From Streptomyces violaceusniger (GTDB lineage: Bacteria > Actinomycetota > Actinomycetes > Streptomycetales > Streptomycetaceae), in contig BJHW01000001.1 of the NCBI GenBank assembly GCA_005405945.1, positions 3,782,001 through 3,846,000 on the forward strand: 64,000 nt of DNA, in the 5' to 3' direction. The notes below the pieces were generated by a model. The model made no database searches and was not told where the DNA came from. It saw only the letters and a list, made by a program, of their open reading frames with translations. Positions within the stretch are counted from its first letter, which is position 1, and the number at the start of each line of letters is the position of its first letter. Made by a program: the position numbers and the translations under genes. Positions 20,542 to 29,717 of the stretch are shown one piece after another.

Positions 20542-21366
20542 CCCGCCACCCCGCGTTCGCGGCGCCCGGCCGGGGCGCCGCGGGGGCGTGGTGAGCCGGC
20601 TCTCCAGCAGATGGGCCGCCTGCCGCAGCGCCTCGAGACGGTCCTCCGGTCCGCCCGGGAAGCGCTCCTCCGCCCCGCCGAGGCTGAGGCTCCCGTACGG
20701 TTCGCGGCCCAGGAAGACCGGTACGGCCACGGTCGCGACCCCCTCGTCGTACTCGCCGACCGTCCATGCGTAGCCCCGCGCGCGCACCTGATGGAACTCC
20801 TCCTCCAGCCGGTCGGGATCGGTCACCGTGCGCTCGGTGAAGCGGGCCATGGGGCGGCCCCGGAACAGCAGGTGGCGCCGCTCGTCGGGGAGGAAGGCGT
20901 AGTACGACTTGGAGGTGGCGCCCGCGTGAGCCGGGTACAGCTCCCCGACCAGCGGGTAGTAGCGCAGCGGCCCCGACCGGCCCTCGACGGCCGCGATGCA
21001 GCGCATATGGAAGTTGTCCGGCACGCACAGCAGGACGTGGTCCCCCGTGCGGCGGCACAGCTCCTCCAGCACCGGCCGGGCCAGCAGCTCCAGCGTCCCG
21101 GAGCGGTCCCACAGCCGTCCGAGCCGTAGCGCCGCGGGGCCGATGTGGTAGCGGCGGGTGGCGGGGTCGGAGACGAGGAAGCCGCGGCCGGCCAGGGTCG
21201 CCAGCAGCCGCTGGGCGACCGAGGTGTCCCAGCCGAACTCCTCGGCGACCTCGGTCACGCCCCAGTCGGGACGGGTCCGCTCGAAGGCGAGCAGCACCAG
21301 GAGCGCGCGGTCCACCGTCTGCAGCAGCCCCGGCGGGGTACGGCGGTCAGTCACGTCGGAAGCCAT
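20521..21366 (-). CDS. IclR-family transcriptional regulator
   Basis: The N-terminal winged helix (residues ~13-80) reads LLQTVDRALLVLLAFERTRP, then WGVTEVAEEFGWDTSVAQRL, then RGFLVSDPATRRYHIG. The C-terminal GAF-like effector domain has PVLEELCRRTGDHVLLCV, GELYPAHAGATSKSYYAFLP and WTVGEYDEGVATVAVPVFL. The last ~25 residues are an Arg/Gly-rich tail. It is divergent from a permease-M20 hydrolase operon with an inverted repeat between them, so it probably controls that operon in response to the imported compound or a product. Confidence 0.9.
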   Translation of the reverse strand: MASDVTDRRTPPGLLQTVDRALLVLLAFERTRPDWGVTEVAEEFGWDTSVAQRLLATLAGRGFLVSDPATRRYHIGPAALRLGRLWDRSGTLELLARPVLEELCRRTGDHVLLCVPDNFHMRCIAAVEGRSGPLRYYPLVGELYPAHAGATSKSYYAFLPDERRHLLFRGRPMARFTERTVTDPDRLEEEFHQVRARGYAWTVGEYDEGVATVAVPVFLGREPYGSLSLGGAEERFPGGPEDRLEALRQAAHLLESRLTTPPRRPGRAPRTRGGGSGRSGG

Positions 21367-21452
21367 CAGTCTTCTCGGAAGCCATCTCGGGAGCCGTCCC
21401 GGGAGTCCATGGAATGTCTCACCATACGGACCCCCGTTGCGGATATCGGGAA

Positions 21453-21470
21453 ACCGTTGCGCTGAACGGT
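21453..21470. promoter_or_regulatory. Candidate IclR operator
   Basis: ACCGTTgcgctgAACGGT is a perfect 6-6-6 inverted repeat in the divergent region between the IclR gene and the permease. CCGTTGCG also occurs 20 bp upstream at 21434-21441, about two helical turns away, suggesting paired sites. Confidence 0.55.
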
Positions 21471-21571
21471 ACCTGAAGCGGACCCTGCTGGAACTTACGG
21501 CGCCGGCCGACTCTGGACTTCCACGACGAGGTGGAGTTCGCCACCCTCATCGCAACCGCTACGGAGTCCCG

Positions 21572-22945
21572 ATGGCATCCGCCTCCTCCCCTCCCCGGAA
21601 GAGTTTCGGCAGTGACGACCACTCCCTCTCCCGGGTCCCCCGCGACCAGCGCCTCGGCTTCTGGACCATGCTGCTCCAGTGGCTCGGGCAGTCGGGCTCG
21701 CTGTCCCAGTTCACCCTCGGCGCCACCATCGGCGTCGGAATGACGTTCGGCCAGGCGTTCCTCGCCTTCACCCTCGGCGCGGTCATCCTCGAGGTGGTCA
21801 TCTTCGCGATCGGCCTGGCCGGGATGCGCGAGGGGCTGGCGACCCCGCTGCTCACCCGCTGGATCGGCTTCGGCCGCAATGGCTCCGCGCTGGTCAGCTT
21901 TGTGATCGCGCTCAGCCTCGTCGGCTGGTTCGGCGTCCAGAACACGATCTTCGCGACCAATGTCACCGCCCTGGCCGGTGGCTCCCCCGTGCTGTGGTCC
22001 GCGGTCGCGGGCCTGGCGATCACCGTTCTGGTGATCTTCGGCTTCCGCTCCATGGCCCTGCTCGCCAAGATCGCCACCCCGCTCTTCTTCGGCCTGGTCG
22101 CCTGGTCCATCATCGGCACCCTCAGCGACCATTCGGTGTCCCAGCTGATCAACTCGCCGGCCCCGGGCCCGCACATGCCGCTCGCCGTCGCCGCCACCGC
22201 CATCGCGGGCGGCTACATGACCGGCGCGATCGTCGCCCCCGAGATGACCCGCTACAACGCCAAGGGCTCGCACGTCTTCATCCAGAGCGCGTCCTCGATG
22301 ATCCTCTCCGAGTACATCGTCGGCATGACGGGTGTCCTCCTGGGCCACCTGGTCAAGAGCAGCGATGTCTCCCACATCGTGCTCTCCACCTCCGGCGCGG
22401 TCGGCGCGGTGGTGGTCATCCTGGCCACGGCGAAGATCAACGACTGGAACCTCTACGGCTCCTCGCTCGGCGTCGTCAACTTCTTCCAGGTGGTCTTCAG
22501 CAAGCGGCTGCACCGCGGCGTCGTCACCGTGGCCCTCGGCCTCGCCGGGACGGCCCTGTCCGCGGCCGGCGTCATGGAGCACTTCACCGAGTTCCTGTCG
22601 GTGCTCGGCATCGCCATCCCGCCCATCGGCGGCATCATCGTCGCCGAGTACTGGGTGGTGCGGCGGATGCGCCGCCCGCTGGACGAGACCCGGGCGGCCC
22701 AGACGCTGCCCGAGACCTCGCCCACCTGGGTGCCGATGTCACTGGTCATCTGGGCCGCAGCGTTCTGCGTCGGCAAGTACGTGACCGTCGGCATCCCGGC
22801 GCTCAACTCGCTGGGCACCGCGTTCGTCCTGTACTCCGTGCTCGGTCTGCCGGGCTGGATCAAGCCGTACGGCACCTCCGCCCGCGAGGACGCGGACCAG
22901 GACCTTCCCACCACCCGTCAGGCGACCCCCGCAGGAGCGGCATGA
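21572..22945 (+). CDS. NCS1-family purine/cytosine/hydantoin-type permease
   Basis: This 457-residue integral membrane protein has about 12 hydrophobic segments. Family features are LSRVPRDQRLGFWTMLLQWLG near the N-terminus (cytosine permease-like entry), GATIGVGMTFGQAFLAF, GWFGVQNTIFATNVTALAGG, and GGYMTGAIVAPEMTRYNAKG, a conserved NCS1 helix region. NCS1 carriers import nucleobases, hydantoins or related N-heterocycles with a cation. The stop overlaps the start of the M20 hydrolase (ATGA), so transport and hydrolysis are coupled in one operon. Confidence 0.88.
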   Translation: MASASSPPRKSFGSDDHSLSRVPRDQRLGFWTMLLQWLGQSGSLSQFTLGATIGVGMTFGQAFLAFTLGAVILEVVIFAIGLAGMREGLATPLLTRWIGFGRNGSALVSFVIALSLVGWFGVQNTIFATNVTALAGGSPVLWSAVAGLAITVLVIFGFRSMALLAKIATPLFFGLVAWSIIGTLSDHSVSQLINSPAPGPHMPLAVAATAIAGGYMTGAIVAPEMTRYNAKGSHVFIQSASSMILSEYIVGMTGVLLGHLVKSSDVSHIVLSTSGAVGAVVVILATAKINDWNLYGSSLGVVNFFQVVFSKRLHRGVVTVALGLAGTALSAAGVMEHFTEFLSVLGIAIPPIGGIIVAEYWVVRRMRRPLDETRAAQTLPETSPTWVPMSLVIWAAAFCVGKYVTVGIPALNSLGTAFVLYSVLGLPGWIKPYGTSAREDADQDLPTTRQATPAGAA

Positions 22946-24243
22946 CCACCCCAGCCGAGGCCGAGGTCGTGGACCTGTGCGCCGAACTGATCCGCTTCGA
23001 CACCTCCAACCCGACCAGCGACGAACGGGCCTGTGCCGAATGGGTCCAGGCCAAGCTGGCCGAGGCCGGAATCGACTCGGAGCTGATCGAGAGCGCCCCG
23101 GGCCGGGCCAGCGTCATCGCCCGCATCGCCGGAACGGACCCCTCGCGCGGCGCCCTGCTCGTCCACGGCCATCTCGATGTGGTCCCCGCCGATCCGCACG
23201 AGTGGCAGGTGCACCCGTTCGCCGGGGAGATCCGCGACGGCTATCTGTGGGGCCGCGGCGCGATCGACATGAAGGACACGGTGGCCGTCATGCTGGCGAC
23301 CGCCCGCCACCTCGCCCGCACCGGTCTGCGTCCGCCCCGCGACCTGGTCCTGGCGTTCCTCGCCGACGAGGAGGCCGGTGGCCGGTTCGGCGCGCACTGG
23401 CTGGCCGAGCACCGGCCCGAGCTGTTCGAGGGCGTCACCGAGGCGATCGGCGAGGGCGGCGGCTTCTCCTTCGCCATCGACGACACCCGCCGGCTCTACC
23501 CGATCGAGAACGCCCAGCGCGGCATGGCCTGGATGGAGCTGACCGCGACCGGCCGGGCCGGCCACGGCTCCTCGCCGAACGACGAGAACGCCGTGACCGA
23601 CCTCGCCGAGTCCCTCACCCGGATCGGCCGGCACACCTTCCCGGTCCGGCTCATCGAACCGGTCCGCGCGCTGCTCGCCGAGACGGCGCGGCTGTACGGG
23701 ACCGAGTTCGACGACACGGACCAGGCGAGCATCGAGGCGAGCCTGGACGAGCTGGGCCCGGTCAAGGACTTCATCCAGGTGGTGCTCCGCAACTCGGCCA
23801 ACCCCACGATGGTCAGCGGCGGCTACCAGACCAATGTGATCCCCGGGCGGGCCACCGCCCGGGTCGACGGCCGCTTTCTGCCCGGCCACGAGCAGGAACT
23901 GCTCGACACGATCGACGCGCTGCTGCTGCCGTCCGTCACCCGCGCGTGGGTCAACCACGACATCGCCCTGGAGACCCCCTTCGAGGGCCCGCTGGTCGAC
24001 GCCATGTGCGCGGCGGTGCGCGCCGAGGACCCGGACGGCCACCCCGTGCCGTACTGCAACCCCGGTGGCACCGACGCCAAGGCGTTCACCAAGCTCGGCA
24101 TCCGCGCTTACGGCTTCAAGGGGCTGCGGCTGCCGCACGACCTCGACTACGGCCGTCTCTTCCACGGCGTCGACGAGCGCGTACCGCTCGAAGGGCTGCG
24201 CTTCGGCGTACGCGTCATGACGCGTCTGTGGCGGAGCTGTTGA
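22942..24243 (+). CDS. M20-family metallohydrolase (M20/M25/M40)
   Basis: This two-zinc amidohydrolase/peptidase has LLVHGHLDVVPADPHEW (first His and Asp), GRGAIDMKDTVAVM (bridging Asp) and LAFLADEEAGGRFGAHW (catalytic Glu and metal Glu). A lid/dimerisation domain follows (GMAWMELTATGRAGHGSSPN), and NPGGTDAKAF and LFHGVDERVPLEGL supply the last metal His. At 433 residues it is in the DapE/ArgE-like group. Coupling to an NCS1 permease suggests a cyclic or N-acylated nitrogen compound as substrate rather than a dipeptide. Its 3' end overlaps the convergent MFS gene by 29 bp. Confidence 0.9.
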   Translation: MTTPAEAEVVDLCAELIRFDTSNPTSDERACAEWVQAKLAEAGIDSELIESAPGRASVIARIAGTDPSRGALLVHGHLDVVPADPHEWQVHPFAGEIRDGYLWGRGAIDMKDTVAVMLATARHLARTGLRPPRDLVLAFLADEEAGGRFGAHWLAEHRPELFEGVTEAIGEGGGFSFAIDDTRRLYPIENAQRGMAWMELTATGRAGHGSSPNDENAVTDLAESLTRIGRHTFPVRLIEPVRALLAETARLYGTEFDDTDQASIEASLDELGPVKDFIQVVLRNSANPTMVSGGYQTNVIPGRATARVDGRFLPGHEQELLDTIDALLLPSVTRAWVNHDIALETPFEGPLVDAMCAAVRAEDPDGHPVPYCNPGGTDAKAFTKLGIRAYGFKGLRLPHDLDYGRLFHGVDERVPLEGLRFGVRVMTRLWRSC

Positions 24244-25660
24244 CCGGCGCGGTGCCGGCGGCGGGCCCTGACACCGCCGCCAGCACCGCGCCTCCAAGGA
24301 AGCATCCGGCCGCGATCACGGCGGACAGCCGCATCCCGGCGTAGAAGGCGGAGCTCGAGGACGCTGCCGCGAGGGTTCCGAACAGGGCCACGCCGATGGC
24401 GCTGCCCATCTGCCGCGCCGCGTTGAACGCGCCCGACGCCGCGCCGCGCACCTCGTGCGGCGCGGCCTCCATCGCCGCGATCGTCGCCGACGGCATGGTG
24501 AACGAGGTGCCGAACCCGGTGAGCAACAGCGGCACGACCAGCAGCGCATACGGTGTGTGCGGCCCCACGGTCGCCCAGCCGAGCAGCCCCACGGCCCCGG
24601 TCAGCAGCCCGGTCACGGCCGGGACGTGCGTACCGACGCGCGCCGCGACCCGCCCGGACAGCGGCGAGGCGAACGCCACCAGCGCGCCCATCGGCAGCAG
24701 TGCCAGGCCCGTGGCGAGCGGGTCCCAGCCCCGGTGGCGCTGGAAGTAGAGGGTGGTGAGGAAGAGCAGCCCGTAGAAGCCGAGGTTGAGCAGCACCCCC
24801 ACGGCCAGGGCGGCCGGGAACCGGAAACCGGTCAGCAGGCGCGGTGGCAGCGCGGGCGCCGCGGCGCGCCGCTCCAGCCACAGGAACAGCGCCCCCGCGA
24901 GCGGCGCGGCCGCCAGCGCGCCGAGCACCAGCGGATCGGTCCAGCCGCGCCCGCCCGCCTCGTTCAGCCCGGCGGTCAGGGCGGCCATCGCGAAGACGCC
25001 GGTGAGCTGGGCGGCGAGGTCCAGCGGCGGACGCTCGCCGCGCGGGCGCCTGGCGGGCACATGGCGGACGGTGAGCCAGATGGCGAGCGCGCCCAGCGGG
25101 ATGTTGACGAGGAACACGGTCCGCCAGCCCACGCCCCACACCAGCACCCCGCCGAGCACCGGACCGGCCGCGGCGGCGACCCCGGCGATGCCGCCCCACA
25201 CCCCGAACGCCCTGGCCCGCGCGTCGGGTTCGGGGTGCAGCGCCCCGAGCAGCGCGAGCGAGGCGGGCACCATGGTCGCCGCCCCGGCCCCCTGCGCCAG
25301 CCGCGCGCCGACCAGGACGGCGGCGCTCGGCGCGAGCGTGCAGGCGGCGGAGGCCACCGTGAACAGCCCGAGCCCGGCGAGAAACACCCGCCGATGGCCC
25401 AGCCGGTCCCCCAGCCCACCGCAGAGCAGCAACAGCCCGGCGAAGACGAGCGTGTACCCGTCCACGATCCACTGGAGCGCCCCCTGCCCGGCGCCCAGCC
25501 CGGCGCCGATGCGGGGCACGGCCACATTGACGACGGTGACGTCGAGGATGACCAGGAAGTAGCCGAGGCAAATGGCAAGCAGCGGTCCCTTCCGCACGAC
25601 ACCCGCCACGGGCGGGTGCGAGGCGCGCGGAGGCCGGTGTGTGGAACGGTACGTCCTCAT
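24215..25660 (-). CDS. MFS multidrug-type exporter (DHA2-like)
   Basis: The 481-residue protein has 12-14 membrane helices. Motifs are LDVTVVNVAVPRIGAGLG in TM1 (motif D1 of drug:H+ antiporters), LGDRLGHRRVFLAGL (motif A) and GPVLGGVLVWGVGWRTVFLVN (antiporter motif C). The Arg-rich, Pro-containing N-terminus is cytoplasmic. The GGAGGG before ATG 25660 is nearly adjacent to it, so a start about 20 codons further in is possible. It is divergent from an ArsR-type regulator, with two similar inverted repeats between them; the classic regulator-exporter pair. Confidence 0.9.
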   Translation of the reverse strand: MRTYRSTHRPPRASHPPVAGVVRKGPLLAICLGYFLVILDVTVVNVAVPRIGAGLGAGQGALQWIVDGYTLVFAGLLLLCGGLGDRLGHRRVFLAGLGLFTVASAACTLAPSAAVLVGARLAQGAGAATMVPASLALLGALHPEPDARARAFGVWGGIAGVAAAAGPVLGGVLVWGVGWRTVFLVNIPLGALAIWLTVRHVPARRPRGERPPLDLAAQLTGVFAMAALTAGLNEAGGRGWTDPLVLGALAAAPLAGALFLWLERRAAAPALPPRLLTGFRFPAALAVGVLLNLGFYGLLFLTTLYFQRHRGWDPLATGLALLPMGALVAFASPLSGRVAARVGTHVPAVTGLLTGAVGLLGWATVGPHTPYALLVVPLLLTGFGTSFTMPSATIAAMEAAPHEVRGAASGAFNAARQMGSAIGVALFGTLAAASSSSAFYAGMRLSAVIAAGCFLGGAVLAAVSGPAAGTAPVNSSATDAS

Positions 25661-25684
25661 CCCTCCACGCTCACACCTGATTCC

Positions 25685-25700
25685 TTCGGTATCGACCGAA
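25685..25700. promoter_or_regulatory. Candidate ArsR-family operator, exporter side
   Basis: TTCGGTATCGACCGAA, an inverted repeat (TTCGGT/ACCGAA) 25 bp upstream of the MFS start. It shares TTCGGT and CCGAA at the same spacing with the site at 25920-25935. Confidence 0.6.
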
Positions 25701-25919
25701 CCGTGGTGCGCCCAGGACGCCCGAGAAGAGCGGGCGAGGGCCCGTCGCGCGGGCCTCGCCCCCTGACCCCGGCCTGCCCCTGCCCCTGCCAGGCCCGGCC
25801 CGGCCCCGGGCGCGCCAGGGCCCGCAGCCCGCCACCGCCCGCGCGCAGCGCAGGGCGCGCGGGCCGATGTGCTGCGGCGCGGCCCACGCCGCCGAGATAC
25901 ACACGGCCGCCCGCCACGC

Positions 25920-25935
25920 TTCGGTCGGCGCCGAA
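25920..25935. promoter_or_regulatory. Candidate ArsR-family operator, regulator side
   Basis: TTCGGTCGGCGCCGAA, 24 bp upstream of the regulator ATG. The dyad extends to CGCTTCGG/CCGAAGCG (25917-25938). It matches the half-sites of 25685-25700, so one dimeric repressor could hold both divergent promoters. Confidence 0.6.
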
Positions 25936-25959
25936 GCGACCCCGTCCTACGCTGGAACC

Positions 25960-26721
25960 ATGGCCACCACCACGGACGCCCGTGACGCCGACATCGCTCG
26001 CGCGGCCGCGGCGATCGCCGATCCCTCCCGTGCTCGCGTACTGCGGGCGCTGCTGGAGGGGCGTGCGTTGCCCGCCAGCGTGCTGGCCAGTGAGGCCGGG
26101 GTCAGTGCTTCCACCGTGAGCGGGCATCTGGCCAAGTTGCTGGAGGCCGGGATGGTGCGGGTCGAGCGGCATGGGCGGCATCGGTACTACCGGCTGACCG
26201 GTCCCGCCGTCGGCGAGGCGCTCGAGGCGCTGGCCAGGATCGCCCCGCCGCTGCCCATCACCTCGCTGCGGCAGAGCACCCACGCACACGCCCTGCGCCG
26301 GGCGCGCACCTGCTACGACCATGTCGCGGGCGCCCTCGGCGTGGCCCTGATGGCGGCGCTGCTGGAGCGCGGGGTCCTGGAGGGCGGCGACGGGCGCTTC
26401 CACCCCGAGACGGCGGAGGGCGACCGGCTCTCCGCCCCGGGCAAGGACACCACATACCGGCTGACGGCCCCGGGGCGCGCCGAGCTGGCGGCGTTCGGCG
26501 TGGACACGGACGGGATCGCCGGGCGCCGCCCGCTGATCCGCTACTGCGTCGACTGGACCGAGCAGCGCCACCACCTCGCCGGGGCCCTGGGGGCCGCCCT
26601 GACGGACCGGCTCTTCGCGCTGGACTGGATCCGCCGGGGCAGCCGCCGCCGCGTGATCAACCTGACCGATGCGGGTCGCACCGGCCTGGAGCGCACCTTC
26701 GGCGTCGCCCTGGACGCCTGA
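25960..26721 (+). CDS. ArsR-family winged-helix regulator
   Basis: The N-terminal ArsR HTH is AAAAIADPSRARVLRALLEG, then LASEAGVSASTVSGHLAKLL, then VERHGRHRYYRLTG. No metal-binding Cys cluster of the ArsR/SmtB alpha-3 type is present, so it is probably a non-metal sensor. The C-terminal half (YDHVAGALGVALMAALLERG, then VDWTEQRHHLAGALGAALTD) is the helical extension seen in the ~230-250-residue actinobacterial subgroup. At 253 residues it fits that group. It likely represses itself and the divergent exporter. Confidence 0.88.
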   Translation: MATTTDARDADIARAAAAIADPSRARVLRALLEGRALPASVLASEAGVSASTVSGHLAKLLEAGMVRVERHGRHRYYRLTGPAVGEALEALARIAPPLPITSLRQSTHAHALRRARTCYDHVAGALGVALMAALLERGVLEGGDGRFHPETAEGDRLSAPGKDTTYRLTAPGRAELAAFGVDTDGIAGRRPLIRYCVDWTEQRHHLAGALGAALTDRLFALDWIRRGSRRRVINLTDAGRTGLERTFGVALDA

Positions 26722-26819
26722 GCGGCGGCACGCCCCTGAGGCAGGCCCTTAGCAGAAGGCCCCTAACGGCGGACCCCTAATGGCAGGCCCCCTAACGGCG
26801 GGCCCTCAGCAGCAGGCTC

Positions 26820-28511
26820 CTACCCCAGCGCCGCCACCCGCTCCCGGTACCCCCGCACCGGTGCCGCGTCCCGGTACGGCTCCAGGCGGCGCTCGAAGTC
26901 CCGTACGTACTCCGCCGCCCGCACCGACCGCATCTCCGACGCCTGCTGCGCCGCCTCCGCGCCCAGCTGGCACGCCTGCTCCAGCTCGCCGAGGCCCAGC
27001 CGCGCCGTCGCCAGCACCACCCGGCAGAACAGCCGGCTGCGCGCGAAACCGGCGCCGTGGAGCTGGAGGGAGCGCTCCGCGTGCTGGGCGGCGGCGCGGT
27101 ACTGCTGGAGATCGCGATGGCAGTGGCCGAATTCGTCGGCCAGCTGTGCCTCGTCGAACAGCCGCGCCCAGTACGGCACCTCGTCCCCGGGCCGGGCCGC
27201 CTCCAGCGACCGCTCGGCGCGGGCGAGCGAGGCGGTGCACGCGCGCACCTCGCCCAGGACGCCGTGGCCGCGCGCCTCGATCGCGTGCAGCAGCGACTGG
27301 AGCACCGGCGGGGCGCCACCACCGACCCCCTGCTGGGCCACCCGGGCCAGCTGCACGGCCTCCCGCCCATGGCCGAGATAGACGGCCTGGCGGCTCATCG
27401 TGACCAGCACATAGCTGCCGTACGTGCGGTCCCCGGCCGCCTGCGCCAGCCGCAGCGCCTGGACGAAGTAGCGCTGCGCCAGGCCGTGGGCGGCGATGTC
27501 GAACGAGGTCCATCCGGCCAGCCGGGTCAGATCGGCGATCGCGCCGAACAACCGCCGCCCGGTCGCCTCGTTGTACGAGCCGCGCAGCATCGGCTCGCCC
27601 TCGTGCTCGAGGTAGCGCACCAGGGCCTGCCGGGCGTGGCCGCCGCCGTACGTCTGGTCCAGCGCCGCGAACAGCTCGCCGACCGACCGCAGGGCCGCGA
27701 TGTCGCCGCCGGTCACCCGGTAGCCCGGGCCGCGCCGGTCGCGGTCGTGGCGCCGCTGGCGGGGCAGCGGCGCCCGGCCCTGAGGGCCATGGGCGCCATG
27801 CACGCCGTGAGGGCCCTGGGTGCCGTGAGGGCCGGAGGCGCCGTGAGCGCCATGGGCGCCCTGACCGACCGCGCGCCCCGCTGCCGCCCCCGCGGGGCCG
27901 CCCACCGGGCCACCCACCGGGCCACCCGCCCGGCCGCCCTGCCCGGGCAGCCGCCCGACCCCGACCCCGGCCCCGGTCGCCCCGGCGGCCCCGGCCCCCG
28001 GCCCGGCCCCGGCGCCCACCGCCGCCCCCGCCGGAGCGGCCCCCGCCGGTGGCTCACCGCGCGCCACCCGGTCGTCGGGCCGTCCGATCAGCCAGTCGCG
28101 GCTGGGCACGACGAGACCCGCCGGGGTGAACGCGATCTTCCGCAGCTCCGCATGGCTCCCGGAGTCCTTGCGCCACAGCCCGCTGACGATGTCCACCGCC
28201 TCCTGCGGGGTGGCGGCGAACTCCAGCCCCGCGTAGACGGGCGCGCACGCGTCCAGGCCCAGGTCCTGGGCGGTCAGCCGGCGTCCCAGCCGCCGGGTGA
28301 ACACCTCGGCGATCAGCGCCGGGGTGGTGCCGCGCGGCTGCTGTCCGCGCAGCCACCGTGTCACCGATGTCTTGTCGTACCGCAGGTCCAGACCGTGCTC
28401 CAGTCCGAGCTGGTCCACCCGCCGGGCGAGCCCAGCGTTGGAGAAGCCCGCCTCGGCGATGAGCGCGGCGAGCTGACGATTGGGAATGCGCTGCGGGGGT
28501 CGTTCCGTCAT
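26820..28511 (-). CDS. Large HTH / TPR-like transcriptional regulator with collagen-like linker
   Basis: The 563-residue protein starts MTERPPQRIPNRQLAALIAE. Residues ~10-90 form an HTH region (NAGLARRVDQLG, TSVTRWLRGQQPRGTTPALI). Residues ~265-560 are helical repeats of TPR type (ALRLAQAAGDRTYGSYVLVT, AVQLARVAQQG, AAAQHAERSLQLHGAGFARS). Between them is a Gly/Ala/Pro linker at ~152-248 whose part 218-245 is a run of Gly-X-Y triplets rich in His. Streptomyces have several such regulators that act on development or antibiotic production (NsdA-like), and one lies next to lipB in other genomes as I recall. ATG 28511 is chosen because upstream residues are not family-like. Confidence 0.8.
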   Translation of the reverse strand: MTERPPQRIPNRQLAALIAEAGFSNAGLARRVDQLGLEHGLDLRYDKTSVTRWLRGQQPRGTTPALIAEVFTRRLGRRLTAQDLGLDACAPVYAGLEFAATPQEAVDIVSGLWRKDSGSHAELRKIAFTPAGLVVPSRDWLIGRPDDRVARGEPPAGAAPAGAAVGAGAGPGAGAAGATGAGVGVGRLPGQGGRAGGPVGGPVGGPAGAAAGRAVGQGAHGAHGASGPHGTQGPHGVHGAHGPQGRAPLPRQRRHDRDRRGPGYRVTGGDIAALRSVGELFAALDQTYGGGHARQALVRYLEHEGEPMLRGSYNEATGRRLFGAIADLTRLAGWTSFDIAAHGLAQRYFVQALRLAQAAGDRTYGSYVLVTMSRQAVYLGHGREAVQLARVAQQGVGGGAPPVLQSLLHAIEARGHGVLGEVRACTASLARAERSLEAARPGDEVPYWARLFDEAQLADEFGHCHRDLQQYRAAAQHAERSLQLHGAGFARSRLFCRVVLATARLGLGELEQACQLGAEAAQQASEMRSVRAAEYVRDFERRLEPYRDAAPVRGYRERVAALG

Positions 28512-28715
28512 CAGCCTGCCGGTCTCCCTGATCGCTCTGTGGAACGGCGCGAATGTAACCGTCGCTCGAGGGCCGATCGCGGCCGTCCGGCGGCATTCAT
28601 CCGATCGTGTGAGAACGAGCCGGGTGCGGACGTAAGGGGACACGGTCGTACAGTGGCGGGGGCGCCGCCGCGAGGCCTCGCCGCCCATCCGACGCGGGTC
28701 GAGAAGGAGCTTGCC

Positions 28716-29539
28716 GTGACCGCCGTGACCACGTCTTCCCCGGGGTCGGCCCCCGGTTCATCGGCGCTTGCCTACGTCCACCTGGGCTTCGGCGCGGACG
28801 CCGTGGACTACGAGGAGGCGTGGCAGGAGCAGCGCCGGGTGCACGCCGCCCGCTTCGCGGACGAGATCCCCGACACCTGCCTCCTGCTGGAGCACCCGCC
28901 GGTCTACACGGCGGGGCGGCGCACGGCCGACAGCGAGCGCCCCCTGGACGGCACCCCGGTGGTGGACGTGGACCGCGGCGGCAAGATCACCTGGCATGGC
29001 CCGGGCCAGCTGGTCGGCTATCCGATCCTCAAGCTGCCGCGCCCGGTGGACGTCATCGCGCACGTCCGCCGCCTGGAGGAGGCGCTGCTGCGCACCTGTG
29101 CGGAGTTCGGCCTGGAGACCACCCGGGTGGAGGGCCGCAGCGGGGTGTGGGTGCTGGGCGACCCGGTGGACCAGCGCCCCGCGCTCGGCGGGCTGAAGCT
29201 GGACTTCGACCCGCGGCTGGCGGACGAGGAGTTCGACGCACGGCTGAACGGGCCGGAGTACGCCCCGTCCAACGCCGGGCAGCGCCGCGAGGACCGCAAG
29301 CTGGCCGCCATCGGGGTGCGGATCGCCAAGGGCGTGACGATGCACGGCTTCTCGCTCAACTGCAATCCGGACAACACCTGGTTCGACCGGATCGTGCCGT
29401 GCGGCATCCGGGACGCGGGGTGACCTCGCTCTCGGAGGAGCTGGGCCGGGATGTGCCGATCGCCGAGGTGCTGCCGGTGGTCGAGCGGCATCTGCGGGAG
29501 GTCCTGGAGTCCTCCGTCCCGCTGCCGCGCGCGGTCTGA
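28716..29539 (+). CDS. lipB: LipB: octanoyl-[ACP]:protein N-octanoyltransferase, one frameshift
   Basis: LipB moves octanoate from acyl carrier protein to the lipoyl domains of E2 and GcvH, the first step of lipoate synthesis. Signatures are LLEHPPVYTAGRRT, RGGKITWHGPGQLVGYPIL, TRVEGRSGVWV, RKLAAIGVRIAKGVTMHG (catalytic Lys) and FDRIVPCGI (catalytic Cys). G-run 29417-29420 has lost one base; repaired, the end reads DAGVTSLSEELGRD and the protein is 274 residues. GTG 28716 follows AAGGAG. lipA lies 178 bp downstream, and the lipoyl-dependent enzymes are in the same window. Confidence 0.94.
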
Positions 29540-29717
29540 TCCTCCTGGGCTCGCTCCCACCCGTGCGGGAATGCATCCTCGCAGCGTTCGGTTGCCCTTG
29601 ACGTAAATCCGTACGAACCACGGGCGTACCCTGGTGACCGCCGACGATTCGAAATCCAGCCGGCAAACTCGCCGCGCCGAGCCGCCCAGCAGAGTCAAGC
29701 AAAGAGGAGTGCCGGAC

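Noticed and set aside
24455..26119. A 554-codon plus-strand open frame opposite the MFS exporter
   Set aside because: Low-complexity Gly/Arg/Gln/His sequence antisense to a clear 12-14-helix transporter.
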